A stretch of 6,398 nt of DNA. Origin: an uncultured bacterium (GTDB taxonomy: Bacteria > Omnitrophota > Gorgyraeia > Gorgyraeales > Gorgyraeaceae). The stretch spans positions 1 through 6,398 of the forward strand of contig CAJVXD010000076.1 in assembly GCA_913009675.1 (NCBI GenBank), in the 5' to 3' direction. Made by a program: the position numbers and the translations under genes. The notes beneath the pieces are model-generated. The model worked only from the letters and a program-made list of their open reading frames with translations, did no database searches and was not told the DNA's origin. Every line of letters starts with the position of its first letter. Position 1 is the first letter of the stretch. Positions 6,213 through 6,398 of this stretch are shown one piece after another.

Positions 6213-6213
6213 T
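6204..6213. other. Ten-T run next to the adapter, likely part of the artefact
   Basis: Exactly ten T precede the adapter on the plus strand. The grafted Illumina P5 oligo carries a ten-T spacer in front of the same AATGATACGG start, and read-through reads are known to continue into poly-A after the adapter complement. Some or all of these bases may thus be non-genomic; genuine sequence for the signalling gene is certain only up to about 6203. Confidence 0.7.
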
Positions 6214-6271
6214 AATGATACGGCGACCACCGAGATCTACACTCTTTCCCTACACGACGCTCTTCCGATCT
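6214..6271 (+). other. Illumina TruSeq universal (P5) adapter, sequencing contaminant
   Basis: The stretch begins AATGATACGGCGACCACCGA and ends CACGACGCTCTTCCGATCT. All 58 bases match the TruSeq universal adapter as I know it. It is synthetic and marks a false join in the assembly. It supplies the GTG and the first residues of the apparent signalling ORF, and creates a spurious plus-strand ORF across 6148-6336. Confidence 0.98.
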
Positions 6272-6398
6272 CATTGAATTCCTTAACTTCTATTAAAAAA
6301 ATTGAAGGTCATTTCAATGTTTTTATCCCTTTTTGAAGAATTATTATATAAATTTTGATAAAGTATCTTTATGAAAAGCACAAAAACCGCCGGGATAA
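6272..6398. other. Short A+T-rich piece of unproven origin beyond the adapter
   Basis: These 127 bases follow directly on the adapter's terminal T, the position where a library insert begins. By hand count 32 of 127 bases are G or C, clearly lower than the gene-bearing part. No gene is visible apart from a possible start at 6371 on the plus strand (MKSTKTAGI, cut by the window end) with no clear ribosome site. Whether it belongs to the same genome, or lies near this locus, cannot be told. Confidence 0.7.

Noticed and set aside
6148..6336. A 62-codon plus-strand open frame near the right end
   Set aside because: It reads through the synthetic adapter and cannot be a natural gene.
6333..6371. 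TTGAAG and a TGATAA-like hexamer before the ATG at 6371
   Set aside because: The region is very A+T-rich and its origin beyond the adapter is unknown, so a promoter call is not supportable.

Overview
The window looks like a short contig from an uncultivated bacterium of the PVC superphylum, most plausibly Candidatus Omnitrophota (Omnitrophica). The main clue is a small basic protein (3661-3939) starting MSQHPSLK and carrying a VLKRYER core, which resembles a family I know from Verrucomicrobia and Chlamydiae. A GspA/GspB-like pair, heavy ATA/AAA codon use and a tightly packed operon fit the same picture. The assignment is inference from memory of families and was not searched.

Layout. At the left edge, on the plus strand, are the last 32 codons of what looks like a GspA/ExeA-type AAA ATPase. 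It overlaps by ATGA a GspB-like inner-membrane protein (110-589). The rest of the window is one minus-strand gene train, read right to left: a GAF plus degenerate HD-GYP signalling protein (5' end lost), a small winged-helix protein, a SPOR-domain membrane protein, the small basic protein, a secreted double-SH3b protein, a short site-2 protease, 3-dehydroquinate synthase (aroB) and RNase III (rnc). Four of the seven junctions are ATGA overlaps, two are gaps of 1-2 bases, and only one is larger (38 bases). A single polycistronic unit mixing envelope, signalling, shikimate and RNA-processing functions is therefore likely. The gspB-like gene and rnc converge and overlap by 15 bp. A stem-loop with a T run that could terminate gspB lies inside the rnc coding sequence.

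Right end. Positions 6214-6271 match, base for base as I remember it, the 58-nt Illumina TruSeq universal (P5) adapter, and are preceded by ten T residues. This is an assembly artefact. It fuses the signalling gene to an unrelated or at least unproven 127-base A+T-rich piece (6272-6398), and the apparent GTG start and first residues of the signalling protein come from adapter sequence. Nothing to the right of about 6203 should be treated as a natural neighbour.

I see no convincing new biological system. The biological points most worth checking are the missing catalytic His and Lys in the HD-GYP domain, the Asp-to-Cys change at a metal-ligand position of RNase III, and the long charged tail on the small basic protein.
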